Source: a virus
Reading direction: 5' to 3' (one strand)
Virus record (IMG/VR): IMGVR_UViG_3300022910_000010
Span: 1-40,876 of that record
Length of the DNA stretch: 40,876 nt
Shown here piece by piece: positions 22,200-29,497 of this stretch. Numbering within the stretch: position 1 is the stretch's first letter; every line of letters starts with the position of its first letter. Under the pieces are notes generated by a model. The model saw nothing but the letters and a program-made list of their open reading frames with translations, was not told where the DNA came from and searched no databases. The translations under genes and the position numbers were made by a program.

Positions 22200-23870
22200 C
22201 TACGTGCGCTTCAGCGCAATCAATGCGTCCAGGACGTTCAGGGAGTAGGTCAGCCAGGAGTCCCGACCCCGGGCCCGGAACGCCGGCCGGAGCTTGCGCA
22301 TCCGGGCCCTGATCTCCTCCAGCTCCTCCAGCGGTAGATCGACCTTCCGCCAGACATTGCCGGGGCCGATCACGTTCCGGCTCGGCGCCTGACCGTTCTC
22401 ACCCAGGAACGGGTCGGGGGTGACGCCGTTGAGCTCCACCTGGAGCCAGGATCCACCGGAGTCGAACGCCACCAGCCGGCCATCCACGTTGCGGAGGCCG
22501 GACAGCCGGTCGATGTAGGCCGTCATGGCGTCCACCAGGCCGATCCGGACGCCGTCCGGTCCGTCGATCAGGCCCTCTACGTCGGTAGATCCGTCGACGA
22601 ACTCCACCCAGGCCGTGCCGCTGTTCTCCCGGTAGACGGTGGCGATCGGAGCACGAACCGCATCGCCCAACAGGCTGACCAGCTCCTCGCCGTCCAGAAA
22701 GAACCGGTTGTCCTCCTCGTCCAGGCCAGGTCGGATCGTCTTGCGCACGGCCTTGCGGCCATCGGGCAAGGTGACGAGGTCGGTCCGATTGGACTCACCA
22801 CCGAGCAGAGGCGTCACCGTCTGGTTCTTGGCCTTGGCGATCGCCTTCAGCTGCGCCCGGGTGTCCAGCACCGGGGCAGGGGCTGGCGGTGCGGATCGCT
22901 TCACGGGGCCCCGGTCGGCCCGGGCCTGGTTCCGCCGGGCGATCTCCGCCTTGGCACCGGTGGAGTCCGGACGGTCCTTGAACACTCCGTCCCGGATGTT
23001 CCGCCGGGCCTGGTCCAGCACCGACTTGGGCAACAGACTGGTGGCCGACTTGACCAGCCGGTCCGCCGCTCGGAACCGGGCCGGCTCCGAAGCGTGGTCG
23101 GTGAGGCCCCGGGCCACCGATCGGGCAGCCTCTCGTGCGAGCCCAACGTCCAGCGTCCCGGCCTCCAGATCGGTGAGCTCCAGCTGGCACCGGCAGTGCG
23201 GGTGCAGAGGCGGTCCGAGCAGGAGGCCGAACTGCACCAGGGCCTTGTCGGCGTAGGTGAGGCCCGGTGGGAACGGCACGCCAGGCGCCGTCACCCGGCC
23301 CTGGTAGGCCAGGCAGTGCAGACAGGCGTCGCGCTCGGCCACCCAGACGACGTTCCGGCCGCGCTCGCGCGCCACCTCGGCCACACCGAGGGCGATGGAC
23401 CGGTGCGTCACCCAGGCGGCGTCGGCTTTCTGGGTGTTGAGCGCGGATCGGGCCTTGCCGAGCACGGCCATCACGTCGGCCCGGTCCGTCATCGGCAGCT
23501 GGGTGGAGAGCACGATGGCGTTGTCCAGGTGGGCGCCGGCCCGGGAGTCCGAGGTGTCGATGACGCGCTGGAGCGCCTCATCCTCCAGCGGCGGCCGGTC
23601 CAGCCCGGTCTCCCCTGCCAGCTGGCGGCCCAGGGTGACGCCCCGGGACCGGGCCACCTCCAGGGCACTGGCCGCCGCCGGGGTGAGCTCGGTGAGAAGT
23701 CGGCGGATCAGCGTGCGCAGCACGTCAGGCGTGGCGTTGCGCAGGCCGGCGGCGATCAGCACGGCGGCCACGGCGGCCAGCTCGGCGGCCAGCCGCTGGG
23801 ACGCCTGTTGCTGGGCCAGCTCCTCCGCCTTCAGCGCGGCGGCGGCCTGGGCCTCCTGCTCAGGAGTCAT
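22200..23870 (-). CDS. MuF-like minor capsid protein fused to a kinase-like domain
   Basis: This 556-aa protein has an N-terminal helical region rich in Ala/Gln. A MuF/gp7-type domain follows, with the CLHC motif near residue 185 and HPHCRC near 223. That paired Cys/His signature is typical of SPP1 gp7 and Mu gpF relatives, which are packaged in the head near the portal. Residues ~345-540 resemble a PI3/4-kinase-like or aminoglycoside-phosphotransferase-like fold: GGES loop, Lys in AVRKTIR, VEFVDG hinge, then IDRLSGLRN and FDSGGSW as possible catalytic and metal-binding segments. Enzyme domains fused to MuF are known and may be delivered into the host. Activity here is inferred. Confidence 0.75.
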   Translation of the reverse strand: MTPEQEAQAAAALKAEELAQQQASQRLAAELAAVAAVLIAAGLRNATPDVLRTLIRRLLTELTPAAASALEVARSRGVTLGRQLAGETGLDRPPLEDEALQRVIDTSDSRAGAHLDNAIVLSTQLPMTDRADVMAVLGKARSALNTQKADAAWVTHRSIALGVAEVARERGRNVVWVAERDACLHCLAYQGRVTAPGVPFPPGLTYADKALVQFGLLLGPPLHPHCRCQLELTDLEAGTLDVGLAREAARSVARGLTDHASEPARFRAADRLVKSATSLLPKSVLDQARRNIRDGVFKDRPDSTGAKAEIARRNQARADRGPVKRSAPPAPAPVLDTRAQLKAIAKAKNQTVTPLLGGESNRTDLVTLPDGRKAVRKTIRPGLDEEDNRFFLDGEELVSLLGDAVRAPIATVYRENSGTAWVEFVDGSTDVEGLIDGPDGVRIGLVDAMTAYIDRLSGLRNVDGRLVAFDSGGSWLQVELNGVTPDPFLGENGQAPSRNVIGPGNVWRKVDLPLEELEEIRARMRKLRPAFRARGRDSWLTYSLNVLDALIALKRT

Positions 23871-24057
23871 CGACTTGGTCCCGGTGCACTCGGCTGGTCT
23901 TCAGGAAGTCCAGGGCGGTGAGGGTGATGGCAAACCAGGACAGGCCGAGCACGAACTGCGGTTCGTCCCGGGCCACCGTGAGGGCAGTGATCGGCCATCC
24001 GATGAGCGATCCGACCAGGAGCACCCAGGCCAGCATCACCTCCAGGCGCTGGATCAT
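23860..24057 (-). CDS. 65-aa two-TM protein between portal and MuF
   Basis: ATG 24057 overlaps the portal stop (ATGA) and its stop lies inside the MuF start region. The product has two hydrophobic segments (about residues 8-28 and 35-52) and a charged tail (KTSRVHRDQVDDS). It is unusual for a predicted membrane protein to be encoded between portal and MuF. It might be a virion-packaged membrane protein, a superinfection-exclusion factor or an antiholin. No family is recognised. Confidence 0.65.
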   Translation of the reverse strand: MIQRLEVMLAWVLLVGSLIGWPITALTVARDEPQFVLGLSWFAITLTALDFLKTSRVHRDQVDDS

Positions 24058-25610
24058 GAGGGGTCGGCCCCAGTGCCGGAGGCGTTCACCTGGTTCAGCA
24101 CCAGCTCCACGGCGGCGCCGGCGGACTGCTCGGAGAGCACACCGAGCGCCACTCCACTGGAGATGTCGCGCACGGCCGTGCCAATCTGGCCGAGCAGGGC
24201 CACCCGCTGGGCCAGGGTGGCCGCCTCGGCGTTGGCGTCCAGCCAGCTGGACACCTGCTCCGGCACGTAGCCAGCCTCCATCAGCGTCTGGTCCACCGGC
24301 ACGCCGTTGGCCTGCTTGGCCGTCACCACGGCCCAGTCGTCGATGCCATCGGCCGAGGTGACCGGAGCCCAGCGCACCTCCACCCGGGGGACGGCGACGC
24401 CCACCACCTTGAGGGCGAACCTCCACTGATCCCGTAGCGGGGAGGACTGCAGAACCTGGAGCCACTCTACCGACTTGACCAACGGCGCCTCCTCCCGCTT
24501 CAGGCTCTCGCCCGAGGGCACGTCGCCGGAGGGGTCGAAATCGTGGAGCGGGGTGTTGGTGAGCTGGGCCAGGAGTCGGATGAACATCATCACCGGGTCG
24601 AGGAAGACGGCCGGGTCGGCCGCCTCGAACTGGCCCACCTCCTTGGTCCCGGTGAAGGTCTGCATCGTGCCGGGCCCGGTGCGCTGGCCGGAGCCGACGC
24701 CGCCGGACTTGGTCATCCCACCCGGGGAGACCGCGCTGGCGTCGCCGTCCTCCACCCACTGGGGATCGTCGTTGTTCTCGTCCAGCACGGCGTCCGGCTC
24801 CAGGAGCTGGTACCGCTGGGCATGCCCCTGGGAATCGGTGGTGGTGAGGAGCGTGATCAGCTCCTTGTTGATGGCGTTCTGGGCCCCGTAGCCCTCCTTG
24901 TGCACGGGCACGCCGTAGGGTAGGGCGGTCCGGTGGTGGAACCAGGGGATCTCACCGAACTCGTGCGGGAGCTCCCAGTCCTGTTCGTCGTCGGCGTACG
25001 GCACCCAGCCGGACTCCTCGGTGAGAGCTCCGGAGTCGGTGCTGATCCACCGCTCCACCCGGTCGGCGTAGTAGAGATCGACGCGCCAAATCTCCCGCTG
25101 GCCGGCCAGCTTCTCGCACCAGCGGAAGATCAGGTACTGCTCCCGACGCTGGTTGGTCGGGTCGTACATCATCCGGGCGTTCTTCGGGTTGTGGCAGGTG
25201 ATCTCCACCCCGCAGTCCACCAGCTCCGGCTTCAGCCCGGCGACGTCACCCTTGGGATCGATCTCCCACATCTGGACGTAGGCGTCACCGAACGTGAACG
25301 TGTCCCGGAGCAGGCCGGGGTAGTGGATCGCCATCTCGTTGGCGTCCCAGATCTCCATCAGCCGCTCGGTGGCGGTCTCGTTGTCCGGCACCTTGACCAT
25401 GTCAATCTCGCACCGGTCGAGCCGGGCGGTGATGGCCGTGCGGATGAGGTTGAACCGGTACCCGTCGCCGGTCTCGGCTAACTTGTCCCGGACGGCGGCC
25501 GAGGCGAAGATCTCCTCCACCTCACCCTTGGCGTACTGCTCGGCCTCCAGGTAGTCCGGGAGGGCGTCCTCCAGGGCCGACCAGCCCGTGAGCAGATCCT
25601 TGACGCTCAT
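24054..25610 (-). CDS. Portal protein
   Basis: This 518-aa protein is encoded directly after the large terminase with an ATGA overlap. It shows portal features: an N-terminal helical stem region, a central beta/alpha wing (YPGLLRDTFTFGDAYVQMWEID, near residues 98-119), GYGAQNAINKELITLLTTTDSQGHAQRYQL, and a C-terminal helical crown. The dodecameric portal forms the DNA entry vertex and binds terminase, MuF and adaptor. Size and position agree with actinophage portals. Confidence 0.9.
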   Translation of the reverse strand: MSVKDLLTGWSALEDALPDYLEAEQYAKGEVEEIFASAAVRDKLAETGDGYRFNLIRTAITARLDRCEIDMVKVPDNETATERLMEIWDANEMAIHYPGLLRDTFTFGDAYVQMWEIDPKGDVAGLKPELVDCGVEITCHNPKNARMMYDPTNQRREQYLIFRWCEKLAGQREIWRVDLYYADRVERWISTDSGALTEESGWVPYADDEQDWELPHEFGEIPWFHHRTALPYGVPVHKEGYGAQNAINKELITLLTTTDSQGHAQRYQLLEPDAVLDENNDDPQWVEDGDASAVSPGGMTKSGGVGSGQRTGPGTMQTFTGTKEVGQFEAADPAVFLDPVMMFIRLLAQLTNTPLHDFDPSGDVPSGESLKREEAPLVKSVEWLQVLQSSPLRDQWRFALKVVGVAVPRVEVRWAPVTSADGIDDWAVVTAKQANGVPVDQTLMEAGYVPEQVSSWLDANAEAATLAQRVALLGQIGTAVRDISSGVALGVLSEQSAGAAVELVLNQVNASGTGADPS

Positions 25611-27175
25611 GGCGCTCCTACGTAGCTGGTGGTGGCCGTGGCGGCCTTGATCGTCTTGCCCTTGTTCAGGAAGTAGCGCACACCGGTGACGGCGGCGTCC
25701 ACCACGTCATCGTACTGAGCCCGGGGGAATCCCACCGCCTGCTCCTCCAGGGTGGCGAACCGTTCCACGTGGAACACCCTCCCGCGCTGCCAGTGCTCCA
25801 GCTCGGTGGCGAACCGCACCTCTTTCGGCTCGGTGGTGTGCACGGTCCGAACCGCCACGTTGGGGATGCCGCTGAAGACGTCTTTCCAGAGATCCCCGCC
25901 CTGGTTGGTCTCCACCACGATGACCCTGATCTCCGGGAACCGGGCCAGGAGCTTGAGCACATGGTCCTTCAGGTGCTGGCCGGTGAGCTTGACGCCGGCG
26001 GAGTGCTTGATGACGCAACCGGAAGGAGACACGAGTCGAGCAGGGTTGCGAGCAACAGGACGCGCACGTAGCTCGGGGAGTAGGCCAACCACGGCGAGCC
26101 CGGTGTAATCGCTGGTCTTACGGCTGGTAACTGCTGGGTCGACAGCCAGGATCGTACGAGTGCAATGCCGTCCTTCGGGCTCTCCATAGCGGAAGTCCTC
26201 CCTCACCCAGTAGACGCCCTCACGGGCCATCGGGTCGTTGTCGTAGTTCTTGGCGAACGATCGGGTGTGCCGCTGGGCCTGGAGCCACGCGGTCGGCCAC
26301 TTCTGCGGCCAGATGCTGACCTCGGTCCCGTCGTCCAGGGTGACCAGGGGCCGGTGGTGATGCGGCACCACCTTCTCGTCCTTGATCCAGTCAGCGGTCT
26401 CGATGCCGTTGGCCGCCTTCACCAGCTGGTGCATGATCGAGCCGGGCATGGTGACGGTGCCGACGAACACCACCCGGGCGTAGATGTTCAGCGGAAAGAT
26501 GGCGTCCGTGACGGTGCCCAGGCGCTTCTCCGCCTGGTCGGCCGAGTAGTTGGCCTCGTCCGGCTCGATGTCGTCCAGGATGAGCAAGTCGGGCCGCTTG
26601 TCGCCCACCTTCATGCCGAGCACGGCGGAGTCGATCCCGCGCGCGGCGAACACCCAGCCGTTGGCCTGGTGCAGCATCCCGGCCCTGTCTGCCACGGTGG
26701 TGCCGGCACGACGTCGGGCCGGTGCGCAGAGCTTGGGATAGTCGTGCTGGAGCAGGGCGTTGGTCTCCAGCTCCCGCTTCAGCGTGGACAGGTGGCTCTC
26801 GGCCTGGCTGGTGGCGTTGGCGAACGCGGCGGCGAACTTGCTGTGCCCGTTGGCGGCGGCCCAGACCGGCAGGATGAGGAACCACCAGGTGCTCTTGCCG
26901 CACTCGCGGGGAGCGATCTCGGCCGTGCGGTGCTCCATCGGCCCGGTGACCGGCTCGGCCCAGGCCAGGGCCTGGGTGGCCCAATCAAAGTGTGGCTGGG
27001 CCCAGGAGATGTTGCCGTCCCGGTCCTTCAGGTGGTGGCTGAAGTAGATGAGGGCGAACGCCACCGGGTCGGCACCGAGCGCACGACGGATCGCCGCCTG
27101 GCTCTGGGCAGGCTGGAACACCAGATCGACGATCTCGTTGTCCAGCCGCTTGAACCAGGCGGCGTCCCACCTCAC
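25607..27175 (-). CDS. Terminase large subunit
   Basis: This 522-aa protein has an N-terminal ATPase with a Walker A-like PRECGKST near residues 88-95 and a Walker B LLILDDIEPDE near 197-207. A C-terminal RNase H-like nuclease begins with AVDPAVTSRKTSDYTG near 342, where the first Asp is a metal ligand. It cuts concatemeric DNA and pumps it into the head through the portal. The start is GTG 27175. The unusual Cys in the Walker A loop is kept within the general GKS/T pattern. Packaging type (cos or headful) cannot be decided from the protein alone. Confidence 0.95.
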   Translation of the reverse strand: MRWDAAWFKRLDNEIVDLVFQPAQSQAAIRRALGADPVAFALIYFSHHLKDRDGNISWAQPHFDWATQALAWAEPVTGPMEHRTAEIAPRECGKSTWWFLILPVWAAANGHSKFAAAFANATSQAESHLSTLKRELETNALLQHDYPKLCAPARRRAGTTVADRAGMLHQANGWVFAARGIDSAVLGMKVGDKRPDLLILDDIEPDEANYSADQAEKRLGTVTDAIFPLNIYARVVFVGTVTMPGSIMHQLVKAANGIETADWIKDEKVVPHHHRPLVTLDDGTEVSIWPQKWPTAWLQAQRHTRSFAKNYDNDPMAREGVYWVREDFRYGEPEGRHCTRTILAVDPAVTSRKTSDYTGLAVVGLLPELRARPVARNPARLVSPSGCVIKHSAGVKLTGQHLKDHVLKLLARFPEIRVIVVETNQGGDLWKDVFSGIPNVAVRTVHTTEPKEVRFATELEHWQRGRVFHVERFATLEEQAVGFPRAQYDDVVDAAVTGVRYFLNKGKTIKAATATTSYVGAP

Positions 27176-27180
27176 CGGTG

Positions 27181-27291
27181 CTACTTGCCCTTGACGATGT
27201 TGATTGTCTTGGCCGTGCTCACGGCAACAGCTACGCCACCCTTGGTGTCGTCGGCCGCACGGCCGGGCTTGCTGTTCGTGTCGTCGGCCAT
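27181..27291 (-). CDS. 36-aa hypothetical protein before the terminase
   Basis: A 36-codon frame starts at ATG 27291, sharing a base with the upstream stop (TGATG), with GAGAGG as ribosome site. It ends 5 bases before the terminase GTG. The product is Asp/Thr/Lys-rich, with a short Val/Ala-rich stretch. No domain is recognised. The strong start signals argue that it is translated, perhaps mainly to couple translation to the terminase. Confidence 0.55.
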   Translation of the reverse strand: MADDTNSKPGRAADDTKGGVAVAVSTAKTINIVKGK

Positions 27292-27602
27292 CAGTGTCCT
27301 CTCATCTTCCTCTGGAGCTCCGCCACGGCGGCGAAGCATTCCTCGGTGCACGGATCCATGGAGTAGTGCTTGTGGATCTTGCGCATCTCGGCGTCGTAGT
27401 CCAGCTCCGGTTCCGGTACGTACACCGTAGCTGGACCCTTGATCTGACCGGTCTTCATCATGCTGGCGTAGGGGTCGGTACGTGGATCCATGGCGTCCCG
27501 GACGCCGTCCGAGTGGCCGGCCTCCCAGCCCTTGGTGTAGCCGAACACGATGCCGAGGCCGGCACCGGCGCACCCTACGGCCAGCATGATCAGGGCGATC
27601 AC
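27291..27602 (-). CDS. 103-aa membrane-anchored protein
   Basis: GTG 27602 overlaps the previous stop (GTGA). Residues 1-20 are a hydrophobic helix (IALIMLAVGCAGAGLGIVFG), and residue 21 on is soluble. Near the C-terminus are two Cys in DPCTEECFAAVAELQRK. The Cys at residue 11 could be a lipidation-like site, but no true lipobox is present. Function is unknown. It is the second gene before the large terminase, in a run of four small late genes. Confidence 0.65.
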   Translation of the reverse strand: MIALIMLAVGCAGAGLGIVFGYTKGWEAGHSDGVRDAMDPRTDPYASMMKTGQIKGPATVYVPEPELDYDAEMRKIHKHYSMDPCTEECFAAVAELQRKMRGH

Positions 27603-27877
27603 TTGCTCGTCTTCAGGATGAAGGCCTCCAGCGCGTGCTGGAGGGTCTCCACCTGATCACGGTAGGCCCCGGACAGGTCGGATGCCTTGGTGGCCGAGGC
27701 CACCACCACCTCAGCCGCCTGGGCCAGCTCCTGGTAGATGCCGTCCTCCTTCAGGCTGGCCAGGATGTCCTTGGCCCAGCCCGCCACCTGGAGGAGGGCC
27801 TGGTTCTGGGCACCCACCGTCTGGTACATGTGCACCACGGTGGTCAGGGCCTCCTCCACCTTGCGTGGCGCGCTCAC
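27599..27877 (-). CDS. 92-aa helical protein
   Basis: The product is all-helical and about the size of a helical hairpin (VEEALTTVVHMYQTVGAQNQALLQVAGWAKDILAS, then ETLQHALEAFI). It has no TM segment and no Cys. GTG 27877 overlaps the stop of the neighbouring helical protein (GTGA). The two proteins share size and helical character and may be distant relatives or partners. No family is recognised. Confidence 0.65.
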   Translation of the reverse strand: MSAPRKVEEALTTVVHMYQTVGAQNQALLQVAGWAKDILASLKEDGIYQELAQAAEVVVASATKASDLSGAYRDQVETLQHALEAFILKTSK

Positions 27878-28131
27878 TCCAGGCCCTCCAGGGCCTCCTT
27901 GAAGGCCTCCAGCGCCACGCCGGCGGCGGCCACGGCACCGATGGCTTCCTCGGCCAGCTCCTTGGCCGCCTGGAGCCGACCGACGATTTCGGCGTCCCCA
28001 CCCAGGTCCACGGCGTTGCGCTCGGCGGCGGCCTCCAGCCAGTCATCGGCGGCCTGGAGGTTGGTGCTGGCGGCGCCGATGTCGTCCACGGCCTGGGCCA
28101 TGGTCTGAAGTGCGCTCTCGCGGTTGCTCAT
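27874..28131 (-). CDS. 85-aa helical protein, first gene of the late operon
   Basis: ATG 28131 has GGGGAG 6 bases upstream and is preceded by the late promoter at 28172-28200. The frame reads further upstream, but that would run through the promoter. The product is Ala/Glu-rich and helical (DDWLEAAAERNAVDLGG, then EEAIGAVAAAGVALEAFKEALEGLE). As the first gene of the structural operon it is probably made in quantity. Function is unknown. Confidence 0.65.
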   Translation of the reverse strand: MSNRESALQTMAQAVDDIGAASTNLQAADDWLEAAAERNAVDLGGDAEIVGRLQAAKELAEEAIGAVAAAGVALEAFKEALEGLE

Positions 28132-28137
28132 GCTGTA

Positions 28138-28157
28138 CTCCCCGTGCTCTCGATGGT
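28138..28157 (-). promoter_or_regulatory. Leader motif copy before the late operon
   Basis: On the minus strand ACCATCGAGAGCACGGGGAG precedes ATG 28131 by 6 bases and includes the Shine-Dalgarno GGGGAG. Its CATCGAGAGCA core is identical to the copy at 35174-35193. Confidence 0.55.
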
Positions 28158-28171
28158 TGCTTGCGTAGCCA

Positions 28172-28200
28172 ACGCTACACCCCTGCACAGGGTCGTACAA
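28172..28200 (-). promoter_or_regulatory. Late-operon promoter with palindromic spacer
   Basis: On the minus strand: -35 TTGTAC (28195-28200), a 17-base spacer, and -10 TAGCGT (28172-28177). The spacer contains CCCTG-TG-CAGGG, a perfect inverted repeat where a repressor or activator could bind. Transcription should start near 28165, giving a leader of about 34 bases to the ATG at 28131. The -35 box lies 5 bases after the stop of the putative small terminase gene. Confidence 0.7.
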
Positions 28201-28204
28201 CTTA

Positions 28205-28702
28205 CTACTGGGTATCGGCGGCCATCCGGGCCAGCGCCTCGGCGGCGGCGGCCTCGGCCACCCGGTCGGCCTGCTCACTCACCGTAACGTCGGCCTTGAC
28301 CGGAGCGTCCAGGCCGAGCACCCTGGACGCGCGCTCGCTGATCTTGACGATGCGGTCCAGCGCGGCCAGGCGAGCTCCGTGATCCAGGATCGGGGTGCCG
28401 TCCTCGTTGAACATCGGCCGGCCATTGCTGTAGGCCTGAGCGGCCGGCGTGTCCATGATCTCGGCGGCCACGGTGGTGAGCCGGCGGAGGACGTCTAGGT
28501 GGTCGGTCCGGGCGGCGGCCAGGTCCTCCTCCGGGATGGAAGCGCGCACCTGAGCGATGATCTCGGAGACCTGCGGCTGGCTGATGCTGTGACGCTCGGC
28601 CAGCTCCTCCTGGGTGGTGCCGAGGATGTACGCCTGGTAGATGGCGCCGTTACGGCCCTCAAGCCGGGGTGTCGGCAAACGGATCACCCACTCCGGTTTC
28701 AT
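28205..28702 (-). CDS. Putative terminase small subunit (HTH protein)
   Basis: This 165-aa protein has an N-terminal helix-turn-helix (LGTTQEELAERHSISQPQVSEIIAQVR, about residues 28-54). A helical region (LRRLTTVAAEIMDT) and an Ala/Glu-rich C-terminus follow. An N-terminal HTH plus helical oligomerisation region is the layout of small terminases, which recognise the packaging site. Lying in the same direction near the large terminase supports this, although four small genes separate the two. A transcription regulator is the alternative. Its start overlaps the previous gene by 44 bases. Confidence 0.6.
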   Translation of the reverse strand: MKPEWVIRLPTPRLEGRNGAIYQAYILGTTQEELAERHSISQPQVSEIIAQVRASIPEEDLAAARTDHLDVLRRLTTVAAEIMDTPAAQAYSNGRPMFNEDGTPILDHGARLAALDRIVKISERASRVLGLDAPVKADVTVSEQADRVAEAAAAEALARMAADTQ

Positions 28703-29042
28703 CGGAAACTATCGGCAGGAGCGAGCGGTTGCGCTCGGCCCAGACGTCCCAGTCTGCCAGGTCCCAGACGGGTGTGGCAGTCAGGGTGACCAGCGGCTCA
28801 GGGGTGAGTACAGCCGGCGTCGGCCGACGTCCGGCGATCACGTGGCCGAGCCACGCCTTGGAGACGCCGAGGCGCTCGCACACCTCGGCCGTGCCGCCGA
28901 GCTCCAGGCGTCCCAGCACGGTGCCGGCGGCCTGGATGGCGTGGTCCCGGTAAGCATGAGCCACCACCAGCGCGCGCTCGGCCAGCTCCCGGGTGCCCCC
29001 GGGGCCCAGGGCCACCAGCATGGCCTTCAGCTCCTCGTCCAT
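28659..29042 (-). CDS. 127-aa HTH DNA-binding protein
   Basis: ATG 29042 follows a -10 hexamer by exactly 7 bases, so it may be read from a leaderless mRNA. No Shine-Dalgarno is present. A helix-turn-helix is seen at about residues 50-75 (GGTAEVCERLGVSKAWLGHVIAGRRPTP), preceded by two helices and followed by a beta-type tail. This could be a phage transcription regulator, for example of the late promoter 840 bases downstream, or part of a terminase complex with the next gene. The 44-base overlap with that gene suggests tight coupling. Confidence 0.65.
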   Translation of the reverse strand: MDEELKAMLVALGPGGTRELAERALVVAHAYRDHAIQAAGTVLGRLELGGTAEVCERLGVSKAWLGHVIAGRRPTPAVLTPEPLVTLTATPVWDLADWDVWAERNRSLLPIVSDETGVGDPFADTPA

Positions 29043-29049
29043 GGGGCCC

Positions 29050-29055
29050 AGCGTA
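29050..29055 (-). promoter_or_regulatory. Candidate -10 box for a leaderless transcript
   Basis: TACGCT ends 7 bases before ATG 29042 (TANNNT-N7-ATG), the spacing typical of leaderless actinobacterial mRNAs. No good -35 is visible 17 bases upstream, where a terminator stem stands instead. Confidence 0.4.
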
Positions 29056-29063
29056 CACACACG

Positions 29064-29086
29064 AAAGGCCCCGCCGAAGCGGGGCC
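29064..29086 (-). terminator. Terminator after the small zinc-ribbon gene
   Basis: On the minus strand an 8-bp GGCCCCGC/GCGGGGCC stem is closed by a TTCG tetraloop and followed by TTTCGTGTG. It begins 13 bases after the stop at 29100. The very stable tetraloop and T-run make it the most classic terminator in the genome. Confidence 0.75.
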
Positions 29087-29099
29087 GTGTTCGCGCTGG

Positions 29100-29249
29100 T
29101 CAGTCGTGAAAACAGACCGCCATAGGGTTGGGCATCCGGGCAACCGTGGCGTAGCAGCACTCGCTCTCCAGGGCCTTCTTGCTCTTGACCCTCGCTCCGC
29201 AGTTGGTGCAGTGGTCCTTGGTCTTGGTGCACTTCTTGGCTTCATCCAT
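29100..29249 (-). CDS. 49-aa zinc-ribbon-like protein, leaderless start
   Basis: Cysteines are arranged as C-x6-C-x2-C and later CC, in a Lys-rich small protein (KKCTKTKDHCTNCG, then ESECCYATVARMP), which suggests a zinc ribbon. The second ATG (29249) lies 7 bases after the -10 box, exactly at the expected transcription start, so it is the likely start; an ATG six bases earlier (29255) gives two more residues. There is no Shine-Dalgarno. Own promoter, own terminator. Function unknown; small zinc-binding proteins of phages often modify host transcription or nucleases. Confidence 0.7.
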   Translation of the reverse strand: MDEAKKCTKTKDHCTNCGARVKSKKALESECCYATVARMPNPMAVCFHD

Positions 29250-29256
29250 GTCCATG

Positions 29257-29285
29257 ACTCTACACCCGTGTACATCCTATGTCAA
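29257..29285 (-). promoter_or_regulatory. Consensus promoter for a leaderless gene
   Basis: On the minus strand: perfect -35 TTGACA (29280-29285), 17-base spacer, -10 TAGAGT (29257-29262). The -35 overlaps the stop codon of the upstream gene. Seven bases after the -10 comes ATG 29249. The spacer end and -10 (ACACGGGTGTAGAGT) are identical to the promoter at 29469-29497. Confidence 0.8.
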
Positions 29286-29461
29286 CGGCGCCGACGCCGT
29301 GCCCCGATACCGTCACAGGCGTTGCACGTGACGCTGGTGCCGTCCACCCGAACCTCCTTGCCCTCGGTGGACCGGCCACACGCGGTGACCTTGGCCGCCA
29401 GGTCCACCCGGTGAAGTACCTGCCCGGTGCCGACGAACGCGATTACCGTGGTCGATGTCAT
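29282..29461 (-). CDS. 59-aa small protein with basic tail, leaderless start
   Basis: The second ATG of the frame (29461) sits 7 bases after the -10 box, as in the next gene; ATG 29467 is the alternative. The product begins with a beta-type Val/Ala/Gly region (VIAFVGTGQVLHRVDLAAKV) and has Cys at ACGRS and a CNAC motif near the end. It finishes in five arginines. The CNAC pair plus the first Cys could bind a metal. Function unknown. Twin promoters indicate this and the next gene are controlled alike. Confidence 0.65.
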   Translation of the reverse strand: MTSTTVIAFVGTGQVLHRVDLAAKVTACGRSTEGKEVRVDGTSVTCNACDGIGARRRRR

Positions 29462-29468
29462 GTCCATG

Positions 29469-29497
29469 ACTCTACACCCGTGTACACCCTGTGGCTA
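29469..29497 (-). promoter_or_regulatory. Second leaderless-gene promoter, near copy of the first
   Basis: On the minus strand: -35 TAGCCA (29492-29497), 17-base spacer, -10 TAGAGT (29469-29474). ATG 29461 is 7 bases downstream. The -35 overlaps the TAG stop of the endonuclease VII gene. The -35 is weaker than in the copy at 29280-29285; the rest is nearly identical. Confidence 0.7.

Noticed and set aside
27599-28131. WXG100/ESX-like secreted proteins
   Set aside because: Two adjacent ~90-aa helical proteins have about the right size, but the W-x-G turn is missing and no secretion motif is present.
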